Shown here: positions 47,391 through 59,471 of the stretch, in pieces
Layout: each line of letters starts with the position of its first letter
How positions within the stretch are numbered: the stretch's first letter is position 1
From: Escallonia rubra
Taxonomy: Eukaryota > Streptophyta > Magnoliopsida > Escalloniales > Escalloniaceae
Direction: 5' to 3'
Assembly: GCA_033065855.1 (NCBI GenBank)
Contig: JAVXUO010000922.1
Span: 434,001 to 498,000, forward strand
DNA: 64,000 nt
Notes under the pieces: model-generated
Told to the model about the DNA's origin: nothing
Databases searched by the model: none
The model's input: the letters and a program-made list of their open reading frames with translations, nothing else
Translations under genes and position numbers: made by a program

Positions 47391-48540
47391 AGGTACTGTT
47401 TGAAATCATTTTTTTCCCCAGTTTTGAAATTGAAAAAAAAAATAGTTATTTGGTTCACAGTTTTGGTTTCTTTTTTTTTTCCTTCGATTTTATAAATCAG
47501 TTTTTTATATTTGGCTGTTTTTGAAAACTCAACTTTGGAGCTTTTGATTTTTTATTTCAAATCCAACATTCAAACTTCACTAGAAACAATTTAGAACCCA
47601 CCCCTTTTTCTTTTTTTCTTTTTTTTCATTTCATCACTCCCCCCAGCTACCCCCAATCCCCAACCACGACCACATGACAGAGCTGTACCCACCTGTCGCC
47701 ACTGACCGCCGTCGACAACCCTAACATCGAGACCACCGTCGCCACTCACATTCTTATCCCACTGCCGCCACCGCACTGACAAATCTAGCCCAACGGCGTA
47801 GATTTGCGACCCAACGCTACTAAGCATGGCGACTCACCTACCCCACTATCGTCACCGCACCAAAGATCTGCCCCACCGTAGCAGCCTCACCATTACAGAT
47901 TTGCTCCACCCACCGTCGTAATATATGTTCCACCAACCGTTGCTAACGTTTCCTCGCCATCGCCACCACAACATCACCGCCACCCAAAATACCAATACCA
48001 GTATTACTTATAAAAACCAACACCATCGCACCAAATGTCATTGCTCTCTGTTGAATCTTCAACAAATCATTTTTCCAAGTTTGCTAGATCTGCAAGAAAT
48101 CGCAGTGTATCTGCGCATCAGGGTGGATCTGCTCGTCGGTGGATCTGCCGCATGGTGGATCTATATTCTATGGTAACATCGTGGAGTTCGGTTCATCGAT
48201 AAGTTTGGGTGGTGGTGATGTCAGGTGGTTGAGTGGTGGTGTTGGGTGGTTATGGCAGGTGATGGCGGTGGATGGTGGTTGGTGGCGAGCGTGGCGGAGG
48301 GCTGGTGGCAATAAGTGGTGGTTGGTGGTGATCAGTGTGTTGGGGATGGGGAGTTGGGATGTATCAAATAAAGGAAAAAAGAAAAGAAGAAAAAAGAAGT
48401 GAAAATTGATTTTTACACTTTTTATCAAACACCTAAGAGTTTTTGTCCAAAATAAATACCAAACTACTTTTGATTTTTTATTTTTGAAAAACTAAAACTC
48501 AAAACAAAAACTTTGTCAAACAAATAAACAAAAAAAATAC
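47391..48540. repeat. GGT/ACC-rich element related to 7790
   Basis: Starts ggtactgtttga like the element at 7790. AT-rich shoulders with inverted A/T tracts (gttttgaaattg near 47420, tttttgaaaaac near 48480) enclose CCACC-rich then GGTGG-rich sequence (47640-48350), so the middle is itself an imperfect inverted arrangement. Probable non-autonomous transposon; termini uncertain. Confidence 0.45.
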
Positions 48541-48945
48541 CTAAAAATAATTTTTTAATTTAAAAAAAATTAAATTTTTTTAACAGTTCCAAAACAAAAT
48601 ACGATCAATATTTTGAAAATGGATGGGTTGCTGTAGCTATTTCCTGACCGGAGCCTTTCCTTTCGGTGCCAAAGAGATTCACGGGTTGAGGGCTTTCAAA
48701 TCCAGTAATCAGCCGATAGGGATTGACGTTTGATGGGGTATGATTTGATTAGGAGCGTTAATCAATGCAGGGACATGGGTTGCGTGGTTTCTTGTGAGAA
48801 TGAACAGGAAATAAGGATGGCACAGCGGGATCGGAGAAAGCATATGAGTCCTTCATGCGTCAACCTAAGCATGGGAGCCACTGTACGTGTAGGAGCTTTT
48901 GATTTGATGTCCCATACTGTTTCTACTCATTTCTTACTGCACACC
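48541..48945. other. Intergenic, nothing recognised
   Basis: Plain sequence left of the LINE insertion. An 83-codon frame at 48730-48981 has no motif and ends inside the LINE target site. Confidence 0.45.
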
Positions 48946-48963
48946 TCTTGGGTTCATCGTTTC

Positions 48964-50591
48964 TTTTCTTTTTTTTGGTGAAAAGGTTAAATATGCATTA
49001 AAATCAAACAGTTACAACCATGTTCCGATCTTCTTCCAAATTGATAAGTAAATTGGATGAAGAGGGAACAAAACCAAAAAGATTGAAAGCAAAAGCATCT
49101 GCTGCAAGGTTATGAGCAGCCATGTTCTTTACTCTAGGTATGTGCTTAGCTTCCCAGCAAGGTATCTTTGACAAAAGAGAGTAAATCTCCTGGAAGGTGT
49201 TCCTGCATCTCCATGGTGGGCTGGGGGAATGAACTTTGATGAGGTTGATGATTCCTGCAGCGTCCCCTTCCAAGATCACATAGTTCAACTTTAGCTCAAC
49301 TGCTTTCTTGATAGCCAACAGTGCCGCTAATGCCTCAGCTTCCTCCACATTACCAGAGCTGACTTTCAAAGTATAGGCGAACTCGCATGTTCCTTGATCA
49401 TTTCGGCATAACATAGCTAGACTTGCCTCGGATCCACGAATAGCTGCATCGAAGTTGATCTTGCTCCAACCATAAGGGGGGGCAATCCACCTTGATGCTG
49501 CGTTACTGGGAGGAATGGACTTGTTGAAAATATTAACTAAAACTTGAGTTTCCCTGTTGATGGTTCCGGCCAACCTATCCACCTTAACAACAAAATCTTC
49601 ATGAACTACCTTGTTTCGGTGGAACCAGACTAGGTCCATAAGAGAGGCTGCAAAGATAGTATACTCCATCTGCTCGTCTTTTGAAAGACCCGGGCTTTCA
49701 AGGATTGACATTAGCCAGTCGCAATGGCTTGCCGAAAATTGGGGAGGTCTGAAGCCCATTCTGGATTTAAGCCAGAGGATTCTTGTGATACTACACTCAT
49801 TGAATAAGTGGAATGCAGATTCAGGGAGGACGCCACAAAGAGGACACATGTTGTTTGAAGGAATGATTGGAGGATTCAGAGAAGTTCGGATCGGAAGGAG
49901 ATTCCAAGCAATCCTCCAAATAAGGATTTTGTGTCTCTCTCTAATTTTTGCTTTCCAAAGCTTGTTCCAGAATGAAAGGGGAAAAGCAGAATTGAGGGTG
50001 AATCTGTGTTTATTTGCTTCCAGGTAGGCAGATTTAAAGGTAAAAATACCTGATCGATTAGGAGTCCAAGCTATGAAATCTTGGGATTGATGAGCAGGAA
50101 GCTGAATTTGTAAGATCAAATTCACAGTTTCACTATCAAAGAGAAGGTTGATTTTGGGAAGAGACCACGTATTCGAGATGGTTGAGATGAGGTTAGCAAC
50201 CTTGTTAATACCGTGGTTAAAGACAGATGAAGTTGCCTGCTTGAAACCTTCCGCCGATGGAATCCAGGGGTCTAACCATATGTTTGTGGTTCGCCCGTCA
50301 CCAATGATGTGTCCCAAGCCGCATCTAAGGGTATGGTGAGTTTTGCAAATTCCTTTCCATAGCCAAGAAGAAGACCTTCTTGCTTTGTGTTCAAGAAAAG
50401 GCGTTCCTCTAAGGTATTTAGAGGCCATAATCTGGACCCAAAGAACGTTCGGTTTTGTCAAGATGGTCCAACCAATTTTTGCTCATAGAGCCACTTTTCC
50501 CCCATGTAATCTCTCGAACCCAAGGCCTCCAGTCCCCATTGGCGTACACACCGCATCCCATGCTTTGGGGAACAAATGCTGTGAGCCATCA
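48964..50591 (-). mobile_element. 5'-truncated L1-type LINE insertion
   Basis: The insertion is bounded by an identical 18-bp direct repeat, tcttgggttcatcgtttc (48946-48963 and 50592-50609). In the minus orientation its 3' end is an A-rich tail (48964-48977) right beside the repeat, and its 5' end is cut within the reverse-transcriptase C-terminal region. This is the signature of target-primed reverse transcription with 5' truncation. Identical flanks indicate a fairly recent event. Confidence 0.93.
49004..50461 (-). pseudogene. LINE ORF2 C-terminus: zf-RVT plus RNase H
   Basis: A 485-codon uninterrupted frame. Residues about 30-75 match the RT-downstream linker (Gly-Asp-Gly-x-x-Thr-Asn-Ile-Trp-x-Asp-Pro-Trp). 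About 130-235 is a zf-RVT domain with a Trp-Lys-x-Lys-Ile block and a Cys-Pro-Leu-Cys-Gly...His-Leu-Phe-x-x-Cys zinc site. About 335-458 is an RNase H domain with acidic residues D338 (NFDAA), E376 (EAEA) and D400 (EGDA) and the Lys-Asn-x-x-Ala-His-x-Leu-Ala end. The frame is coding-like upstream to 50591 but carries a TGA just before the Met. The RT catalytic core is missing because of 5' truncation, so the copy cannot move on its own. Confidence 0.9.
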
Positions 50592-50609
50592 TCTTGGGTT
50601 CATCGTTTC

Positions 50610-50873
50610 ATTTCAGATAAAAGGGAGCGGAAAATACATTACGGGTCTAATGAGTTAAGATCAAACAAGGAAAATGGACAAACGGATAATGAAGGAGGGT
50701 CGGTGTGTATTCATTTCATGTATGACATTTTACTGTGACGGTTTTTGCGATAAAAGTTATTGTTAAAATTATTTATCGTTATGTTGTAATTTCAGTGACG
50801 ATATGTTATTGCGAAAATAAATTTTATGATATTTTAGAATATAACATAAGTGTTGTACAACAAAGGATTATAA
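50610..50873. other. Short intergenic gap, nothing recognised
   Basis: Sequence between the LINE target site and the Mutator-like element; no feature seen. Confidence 0.5.
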
Positions 50874-50882
50874 TTCTATTTT

Positions 50883-52674
50883 GGGTTAAACACATATTAG
50901 TACTCCTGAAATTATCTCAAAATCTCACGTGAGAGTCCAAATGTTTATTTTTTACACAAATGGTCTGTAGTTTCAAATTCGCAATAAATAAAAAATTTCG
51001 TCTAAATTCTTAAGGATCTAACCAAAAATGTCGGGGGTAATTGCATCCTAACAGGTTTTATTTTTTTATTTTTTAATTTTGCACTACTTCTTCTTCTTCA
51101 CAGACCCACCCACCCCCTCACTCATCACCCATCCCACCCAGCCCACCACTTACCCAAGCCCCAACAGTATCCCAAAAACACACTGAGACACCAAATCATA
51201 CACAAATCGCCTTACACCAGATTGGCATCACTACTACTTAACCACCAACATGCCGCTGTGTTGCTGCCATCAATCGACAAATTACCGCCAGTGTCGGTCT
51301 CACCACAGCACCGCCGAAGCGAACATCGCCCACCAGTGCCAAGATTACAACCACTGCCCCCGCACCACTATCACCAGTCACCACCACCGCGGCTCACTTA
51401 AAAACACCAGCAGGCCAGCCTCACCACCACATCACCAAATCACCACACCCCCCCCCCCCCGCATCACCGCCGACATCATAGCAGTGACCCACAGTCAGAT
51501 CAAAATCGCTAGTAGCCCGATCAATCACTGATCGATCACCGACACCATCGTCGTTGGACATTTACCACCAGTCACAACACCCGTCGAACCATCGACCACC
51601 AATGTCGTTGCCTGCGATCTCTCTAAAAACTAAGAACTAGCCAGCGTCAGCGCACCCCAGCACCACCATCATCGCATTAAAACTAAAATCGGTCGGATCT
51701 TCACTGGCGTAGACCCGCTGCCAACCAACACCAGGGACATAATCTGGCATATTTGGTTGTCTTCACGTGTTCATCTCTCTCTAGATATTTCATTGACTTA
51801 TGGGTGAAAATCTCACATGTTGGGTGAAAATATCACGTGTAGGCAAAAAATTTAGATATATAAAGTAGATGAATTTAGATATCAAAAGTTTATTCAAAAT
51901 CTCACGTGTGGGCAAGGCTAGAACTAGGAAGTTTCCAGGGGTGCAAAAATTATATCGAATTCACAAAAAAAAAAAAATTAAAAATGATATTAAAAAGTTT
52001 TCTATACAATCTCTGAAATTAAACTAAAATTAAATTAACCAAACATTTATTCTAAACCACTAAAATTAACATATATAATCATCTAAATACGCCCAACAAC
52101 ACATGATATTCTAACAACAACTACTTATCCACAACCTCATCATCGTTTGTCTGTCACTCTTGGTACAATCAAGTTGTACATTATGCATCAGTTATTGTAC
52201 ATTAAAGTACGTAATTATCACTTAAATTGATAACCCAACTAGCAAGCTAGATAATCAGCACATAGCGCAGCTTCAAATCAAATTCTCAACTCAGCATTGC
52301 ACAAGAATCAAGTAAGACGCTAAGGTCACGTTTCAGATACAAACAGGAAAGGAGAAACATAGATAAAATCATGAGAAGTTTGTACCTCCGAAGCAGCAGA
52401 ACCACTTCCATAAGCAATTTTTTCAAAAGTTCAAAGAGGGCTTCAGCCCCCCCTAGGCACCATGTAGGTCCCACCCCTACGTGTGTGGGTGAAAATTTAA
52501 AAAAAGAGTACCGATCTTGCTCCTGACGGATTTGTTCTAAAGTTAGGAAATTTGGATGAAAGTTCTTATTTATTGCGAATTTGAAACTACATATCTTTTT
52601 GTGTAAAAAATAAACATTTGGATACTCAGGTGAGATTTCTGGATAGTTTCGGGGTACTAAAGTGTATTTAACCC
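50883..52674. mobile_element. Mutator-like element with ~120-bp TIRs (1792 bp)
   Basis: Both ends begin GGGTTAAA(C/T)AC and stay complementary for about 120 bp. They share the blocks tccaaatgtttattttttac and gtagtttcaaattcgcaata in mirrored order. The flanks are ttctatttt (50874-50882) and ttttatttt (52675-52683), a 9-bp duplication with one mismatch as expected for Mutator. The interior has a CCACC-rich block (51100-51740) and a nested hAT MITE. No transposase, so non-autonomous; the GC-rich block may be captured sequence. Confidence 0.85.
51913..52479. mobile_element. hAT-type MITE (567 bp) nested in the Mutator-like element
   Basis: The left end CAAGGCTAGAACTAGGAAG and the reverse-complemented right end TAGGGGTGGGACCTACATGG are imperfect inverted repeats. 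They are flanked by cgtgtggg (51905-51912) and cgtgtgtg (52480-52487), an 8-bp duplication with one mismatch. No intact frame. Confidence 0.65.
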
Positions 52675-52683
52675 TTTTATTTT

Positions 52684-53650
52684 TTCTACTCTAATAATTT
52701 TAATCCCTTCGGATATGTGAGATAATGTTTAGAGAAAATTAAATTTGGTGGTGTTATGGTCTAATTTGTGCTTTTGTCTTGCTTCCTGCACTTCTATGAA
52801 GAAAAAGTGTACTAATTGAGGCCGAAAGGAAAAATATAATACAACGATGATTCGGATAATTAAAAAAGATGGTGTAAAGGTTGGAAGAAATTGTTTTAAC
52901 CTGCATACAGGTGCAAATCTATAATTAGGTCAATTATTTTTGAGTGATCTTTAAAGGCTGTTTCTGCAACTAATGTTACAAATGTTTTGTTCTTTGTGAG
53001 GAGCGTTGTGACGTCTTGTTTAGGTTTATCGTTTGCCTTTTTACCAATTTTACTTTTCATTATTCTTTGGAAATAAAGAAGATTTATATTTTTTTCAAAA
53101 AAACATATTTTCTGGGTATTAATTTGAAAATAGTATATAATCAAATTTGGTCAAATAAAATTTCTATCTTTTTTGGTTACAAAAAAATTTCTATCTTTTG
53201 TAAGCCCTTGTATGAGGCTATATTTCAATAGCATTTTTCTTTTTACTTCATTTTTTCTCAAAATTATCTGCTTGTTTATCATTTCTAGATTTTGTTTTCA
53301 AAATCACTTTTGCTCTAAACAATATTCACAGGTTGGAGTTTATAAAAACCCTTTTGACCATGTAAACTATTTTTTGTATTCGGTGAAATCAATAATATTC
53401 AAAACCAAAAATAAAAAAAATTTATCCTTAAATTTGCCCTCGGCCTTGTTTCTTTGAAGTTGTCGAAGTTGTGCAAAAGTTATATTCCTATATTGAGATA
53501 TTGTAAAAGTCACAAGTGTATAAATTGTTATGCATGTTCAACTCAGTAACAAGCTCTCATAAGCATGCGAACTGGGCTTATGCCCAAGCCAGAGATCCAC
53601 CAAAAAAAGGTACTCAGTAGTTAATTGTGCTCGTCATGTCTTAATATTGC
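52684..53650. other. AT-rich sequence, nothing recognised
   Basis: Very AT-rich, with overlapping frames of 71-94 codons on both strands (for example a Lys-rich minus frame at 53144-52896). No motif recognised and no gene supported. Confidence 0.4.
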
Positions 53651-53658
53651 GTAGAGAG

Positions 53659-54325
53659 CATAGGTGAACACGATTTGGTTTGTAGGTTAAACCGCAAACC
53701 AAATCGCTATATCTCAATTTCAAAATTTTGAACCGAACCAAACAAAATATCATCGGTTTGAACAATTCGATTTAAAGTGGGTCAGTTTTTGTTCTCATTT
53801 TAAAAAATAGTCTATTCACACATATGTTCAAAATTCAAGTTATATTTTCTCTAAATTACATATAATCTTTTTTCATGCAATAGTTAAGTATTCGTGTTAT
53901 ATCAGGTAAAAGTATTATTCCAGATATATATATTATGGTAAAAACACATTACATCTTTGTTATTGATCTAAGAGAAAAATTAGTAAATATACATGAGGTA
54001 CTGGTCACTAGCTTTTCTGTTGTAACTACTCTGGGTTGTTTTCTTTTCTTTTAACTTTCAAGATTATGTTACTTAAATTTGCTTACTATCTTTTATGTGA
54101 AAATTATCAATGACTGTTGATAAAAAAAAATTAATACATCATAAGTCGGTTAGGTTCAGTTTGTGATCATTTTGAAAGAATGAACCGTGAACCGAATGGA
54201 ATTGAGGTCGGTTTGAGAATGTGAAATCGAACCGTTAAGATTTTTGGATGGTTCAGATTGGATCGGTTCTGTTTAGGTAGCTTGAGCAGTTCGGATATGT
54301 TTGAACAGTTTGGTACTCACCACTA
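53659..54325. mobile_element. Second, decayed copy of the 931-1543 hAT MITE family
   Basis: Left end CATAGGTGAACAC and reverse-complemented right end TAGTGGTGAGTAC, with approximate 8-bp flanks gtagagag (53651-53658) and gtagaagg (54326-54333). It shares AACCGAACC/GGTTTGG-rich subterminal sequence and the tctttttgacc- and catataatc-like interior style with the MITE inside the viral relic. Non-coding. Confidence 0.6.
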
Positions 54326-54479
54326 GTAGAAGGTTGAAAAATCGATCAGCACATCTAATAAACGTGATTTTATGATCAAACAAATCCAAAATAGTCCTAT
54401 TGGTCCGTGAATAATCCCCTTTTTTTGATCCATTGATTTAAATTGTCAACTAGCCATGTTGTCATTGCTAGGGTGTTTG

Positions 54480-54800
54480 TCTTAAATTCTGACAGTGGCC
54501 GGATCTCCACCGGCGGTGACCGGAAACCCACCGGCGGCGGCCGAAACAACCGGCGGGGGCAGAAATTTCCGGCAGCAGTGGGGGCTCAAAAGCAGGATGG
54601 GGGGTTGATTTTTTGGTTTACTGGATTCTGAGAATGGGTTGTCCTTGGATGGGGGTGGGGGGGATAAGGCCTGGTGGGGGGGCATAGGGATTTGGGCGCG
54701 TGTGTGGGGGGGGGGGGGGGGGTTGGGGCCTTGGGAGGGGGGAGGGGGGAGGGGGTATAGGATAACCTGCTCCGGGGGGGGGGGGGGATGGTTTTCAGTC
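54480..54800. repeat. G-rich tract, potential G-quadruplexes
   Basis: A GGC/CCG-rich start (54500-54560) is followed by many G-runs (54645-54790), including an 18-G-class run near 54707-54722 and a 14-15-G run near 54774-54788. Four or more G3+ runs recur within short spans on the plus strand. Open frames on both strands (Pro-rich or Gly-rich) are compositional. Confidence 0.7.
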
Positions 54801-54959
54801 TTGCTTAGCCGACTCTGTTTGTTTGGTTTGTTGCCCGATAGCCAGTTGTGATAGTTTTGGTTTGTTCCCGGGAGTTTTCGGTTGCCGTGTTTGGGGGTGG
54901 CAAGGTCGGTAAAATATGGTGACCCATGCAAGTTTTACATCCTCTTATTTTTGCGCTGC

Positions 54960-55306
54960 GATCCCTTTGGTTATCGAGTTCACCTTCGATTTTCGTAGGG
55001 TTATGTAATCGTACTTCCTCGTTGTAATCTTTGTACTTTTAATTTTTGTTTGCATCGGTTTTATTTGTTGTTGTTTATAATCTATAGGCCTACACATATT
55101 ACTTTAAGTTAGGCTGAAGTGTATAATATGCTCTGCTTCAGTTTAATTGTAATTAGTTTACGGTCTATATGTTAGTAGTTTAATTTCTTGTATACTCTGA
55201 GTCACGAAAATGTCGTGACCTTTTCAGCCGTTTGGCAAAACCTTGTAATTGCTTCAAAGCGCTTTAATTTCAATGCTATTCTCATCTTTATAAAAAAAAA
55301 AAAAAA
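54960..55306 (+). mobile_element. Probable retrotransposed 3' end with poly(A) tail
   Basis: A 3'-UTR-like sequence ends ttgcttcaaagcgctttaat, about 30 more bases and a 15-A run (55292-55306), resembling plant LINE 3' ends. No matching target duplication was found, so the element's 5' end (possibly including the G-rich tract) is unresolved. Confidence 0.35.
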
Positions 55307-57653
55307 GACGCACAAAATTTAGAACTCTCTCCCTCTCAAAGTTTCTTTTGAGTGCTCACTAGTCGTTAGTGAAAAAAAAAATTATTAAATCTTGCAAGGA
55401 AGCCGTCCAAGACTTTAAACATCGAGATACCATCTCTGAAGGGGAAAAACTAGTCTCATAGACAACACTCACGCCTATCAGTTTACTCTCAAGAGTCTGA
55501 TAAGTTTTGCAACGTTAAAATCTACGCTAACATAGTTTCCTCTTTTTTTGTCTAACACACTTTTTATTTGTATATTTGTCGCTAAAGCGTGTATAGTGAC
55601 AATATTTTTGTTATCTTGACCGATAAAACTTAAACATAGTAGGAGGTATCAAAAAATACCGTGTAATCTGACATAAACACATCCGTAAAAACCTATATAT
55701 TGCTTACCGAAAAAATAAAATTTAGCTAAAAAAGAAAAAAGGTGACTCCTTCAAATTTTTGTTCTCTCTCTGCTGTAAATAAGACGTAAAAATTAAGGAG
55801 CTTTGAGTGGCAAAAACGAGCTCAAACAATGAGCTGGGTTGCACGCATGTTGACGTCAAGGATGTCTTGTCGGAAATGACGCCCTCTTTACTCTAATTTA
55901 ATATTCTTTATATCTTGTCTGGTAAGCAATTTTGTCCCTTGCCTGAAAAATAATTGTACGTCCGCCGAGTCTCTTATAAATAATACATTCGATATGCAAA
56001 TTTAATTTGATAATTTTTTCACGGAATTTTTTTTTATTGCTATTCAAGGTATAAGAATATAAATATAATTTTCTGAATAATGATAATTTAATACTCGTTA
56101 TATATTTTTAGTAACTTTGATTGAATGACGTTAAGATATACCGTTAAGAAATATCGCTACAAGCGTTAAGAAAATTGCCAATAAATATAGAGATTATATT
56201 TACCTTTCTACAACTGTCAAGAGTAGGAGAAATAGTTTCTCCATTCTTAATTTTTGATATTGAATGCTAATTCCTTTTTGACTTAAGATAAAAGAGCAAT
56301 TAACGGTACTAGGTCAATTGGAATTGTTTCTTAAACGAAAGACAAAGCTTGAGATTAAAGAGTTTTGGCAGATCTTTGAGTTTGATTGGAGAGATTTGTT
56401 TGTCTTTTTTCTCTGCCTCAAATCTCTTACATGTAGGCAAGATGATATGCGTAAATTTGGAATACCCATGACTTGGGCTTTAACTTTGTAATCAAAGAGA
56501 TTGTATCTCCTTTAATTCAATCAGAATATCTTAATTAAATGGATTCTTATTTTCATTTAATTTCAAAATACTTTGGTTAAGTCAAAGTTGACTTATATGG
56601 TTGCAAGACTACGCTCGAGTTAGACCAAATAATTTTATTTGGGCTGATCCTTTCAATTTTACTCTAGCTCGAGTACAATATTTTGTTCGGCTCCAATCTA
56701 GTATTTGGTCTGCATTTTTTTTGATGTTGAATATTTGACTGATTAATAAATACTGCATTATTGACTAGTACAAGATATCTACAATAACATACTTGCTTCT
56801 AGAACCGATATTTAATTTGCTTCTACATGGATGGAAACATAAAGGAAAAAGAAAAAGATAAAAGGAAAATAAAAAAACGTGTTCCTTAAGAATGTGATAA
56901 CAATAATTGGAAGCAGGTGATTGCTGCCTGGGAAATTATAAACCAGGGGCCTCCGATCATATGGAGAGGCCATTACATTGCACACGTGAATCTTACACAA
57001 CAGAGACACACAATATAATACATCCATCCAGCAGAGGTGGATGTTTAATCTATCTGTGCCTGTGGTTTCACGAGATCCACATGAAGACAAGGAAACTATG
57101 CTCCTGGGAACAGTGATGTGCCTGCCACTTTGGATAGAGATTCAAGAGTTCCAATGTAGTGTTTGTACTTTTTTTTGCGTAAATCCATCAGCTCCTCATA
57201 CCCGTAAAAAGGACATGTAAATGGGAAAATGTATCCCTTTTGCTTTCCTAGGTGGGTTGTTCGGGGTAAGCTCGGACGTCTAAGTATTCGGAATCCATCA
57301 CAAATTGGAGAAGCCATATGATCATTGAAGAAGCAAGGGCCAAACCAAACCGAAGAACTTTAGTTGCTGGACATTTATGGAAGATAGTAGGACAGTAAAT
57401 AGACATGTCCATAATCTAGCAAAATGGGCACATGTTTGTACTTATTTTGGCCCGGGCCCTAATTCATCCATAAACCTCATTTTGTCTTCGGATGAGCAAG
57501 GGACCAAGCACTAAACTATGTAATTTCCCCTGCTTTGCAATGATTGGACTATGAAAATCGAAAAACACTCATAAGATATTTTCACCCTTTTTCGGCCGCT
57601 TTCCGTCCATGTCAAAGAAAAGTAGTTATGAATTTTTTTTAAATGATAAAAGT
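55307..57653. other. AT-rich intergenic, nothing recognised
   Basis: No gene could be supported. A 73-codon minus frame (57096-57317) with an aromatic Gly-Tyr-Ile-Phe-Pro-Phe-Thr-Cys-Pro-Phe block could be a stray exon but matches nothing I know. The stretch ends at the 5' LTR. Confidence 0.45.
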
Positions 57654-57837
57654 TGTTCCCAACCTGTTCGGATCGCACCTCAGGGCCCGTCAAGGGACCC
57701 ATTCTACGCGACGCATCACCCATTCGCCAGTCAATTATTCAATGCTATCAGCCGGTCAAAGTGCATCTCCCTTCAAACATTCATAGGCAATCAGGTTATC
57801 TGTCGCTAACATTGCTTGGAAGAGCGCAAGACCCTTG

Positions 57838-58010
57838 AGGGGTCGGCCACCTCCTTAAAGAGGCGATCGACCACCTCCTTAAAGAAGGGTCGACCACCCT
57901 CTTTAAGGAGGGGTCGGCCACCTCCTTAAAGAAGGGGTCAGCCACCCTATTCAAAAGGGGATCGACCACCCTCTTAAGGAGGGGTCGGCCACCCTGGGCT
58001 TGGGGGGGGG
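57838..58010. repeat. ~25-bp minisatellite in 5' LTR
   Basis: About seven degenerate units of the form (a)gggg(t)cg(g/a)ccaccctcttaagg, ending in a 16-17-G run (58001-58018). Confidence 0.8.
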
Positions 58011-58304
58011 GGGGGGGGCTGCCGACCCCTCTGGCAGCTCACTCAACGCACTCTACAGTGCTCACTCACCACTAGTGGTCGCATGACGCTCGTTGTCGGC
58101 ATCGCGTCGTCTTCGCAACAACCGTCACTCGCGGCCATGCATTGTCATCTGGGTACCGCCTCCGCAACAACTATCACTCGCATGCTCTTTAACACTCGTC
58201 GCCGCGCCCATGCGCCGTGACACTTTCATAACGTGCCCCGGCACCAGACATTATCACGTGACGGTAGTCACCGCGCTCACGCGCCACAATCATGTTACGT
58301 GTTT

Positions 58305-58810
58305 CCAGGGGGGCTCCGGCACGAGGACCCCTCGCAGCGGGATGAACTCACAACCTTAAAGTCATCGTCGCCACGGGATGGGCTCACTACCTTAGAGTCG
58401 TCGCCATCATAATCACGGGGGGCTCCGGCACGAGGACCTCTTGCAGCTGGATGGACTCATTACCTTAAATTCATCGCCGCCACGGGATGGGCTCATTACC
58501 ATAAAGCCATCACCGTCACAATCACGGGGGCCTTCGCATGAGGATCCCTCGCAGCGGGATGGACTCATTACCAGAAATTCATCCCCTCCACGGGATGGGC
58601 TCATTACCTTAAAGCCATCGCCGTCACAATCACGGGGGGCTTCGGCACGAGGACCCCTCGCAGCGGGATGGACTCATTACCTTAAAGTCATCGCCGCCAC
58701 GGGATGGGCTCATTACCTTAAAGCCATCACCGTCACAATCACGGGGGGCTCCGGCACGAGGACCCTTCGCCACGGGATGGGCTCATTACGCCAAAGCCAT
58801 CGCCGTCTGG
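58305..58810. repeat. ~108-bp minisatellite in 5' LTR
   Basis: Units begin with cacggggggctccggcacga-like sequence near 58308, 58417, 58523, 58631 and 58740. Each contains two half-units with gggatgggctcattacctta. Frames read through it give repeated peptides but are compositional. Confidence 0.85.
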
Positions 58811-59471
58811 GATGACTTGCATGACTCTAAGCACTGAACTGCGATCATGTCGGCTCATGTTACCATTGATCGTCGACACCACTAGGGCAATGATCTCCTG
58901 GTCACTCCGGGACTGGAGGAGGTCCATGGAGGGCATCGCGCCTAGTCCGCCCAGCAGTGGGCTATAGGGATAACCTTCACCGCTGTCAGGTTCTCTGCGC
59001 GTCTTTTGACGCACCTCGTGGGATTCAGTAAGGGCTTGGACTGGTGGCTGGGGCAACGGGCTAGTCTGATCATGCTATCGCGATGTGGTCAGTCTTCTCA
59101 AACAGGCAGAGAGATGCTACAAGGGCAGGGCAGCACGAACTCGGGGACCGGCAGTCCAACGGAGAATCGGTACTTTGGGACCCCCTGGTGACGTGTCACT
59201 CCCAGGGGACGACACGTGTCAGCTGATGACACATGCACACTTTTGCCTATAAATAGTGGACTTTGGAGCTTATTAAAGGGATCTCTCTCTCATTTGACAT
59301 TTTCAATTTCCCTCTCTAAAAACCTATTCTCTCTGGAATTCTAGTGAGAGAAACACATTTGGACTTCTGCATCGGACCCCTGACGCTGCACCCCTGACTT
59401 GGACCTTGACTTGGACTGCCGGCCCTGTTCGTCGTCGCCCTGCCTGCGTAGCGCTGCCAGCCCTCGCGACC

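Noticed and set aside
49611..50738. Plus-strand frames of 138 and 131 codons
   Set aside because: Antisense shadows of the LINE ORF2 region.
52896..53144. Lys-rich 82-codon minus frame as another viral fragment
   Set aside because: No zinc knuckle, movement-protein or polymerase motif; AT-rich composition explains the Lys/Asn/Ile content.
57096..57317. 73-codon frame with an aromatic-Cys-Pro block as a host exon
   Set aside because: No splice-linked partner, no promoter and no recognised family; kept only as a note in the intergenic entry.
57838..58010. Regularly spaced GC-rich repeats resembling a CRISPR array
   Set aside because: Units are degenerate, spacers are not unique, there are no cas-like genes, and the array lies in a plant LTR; it is a minisatellite.
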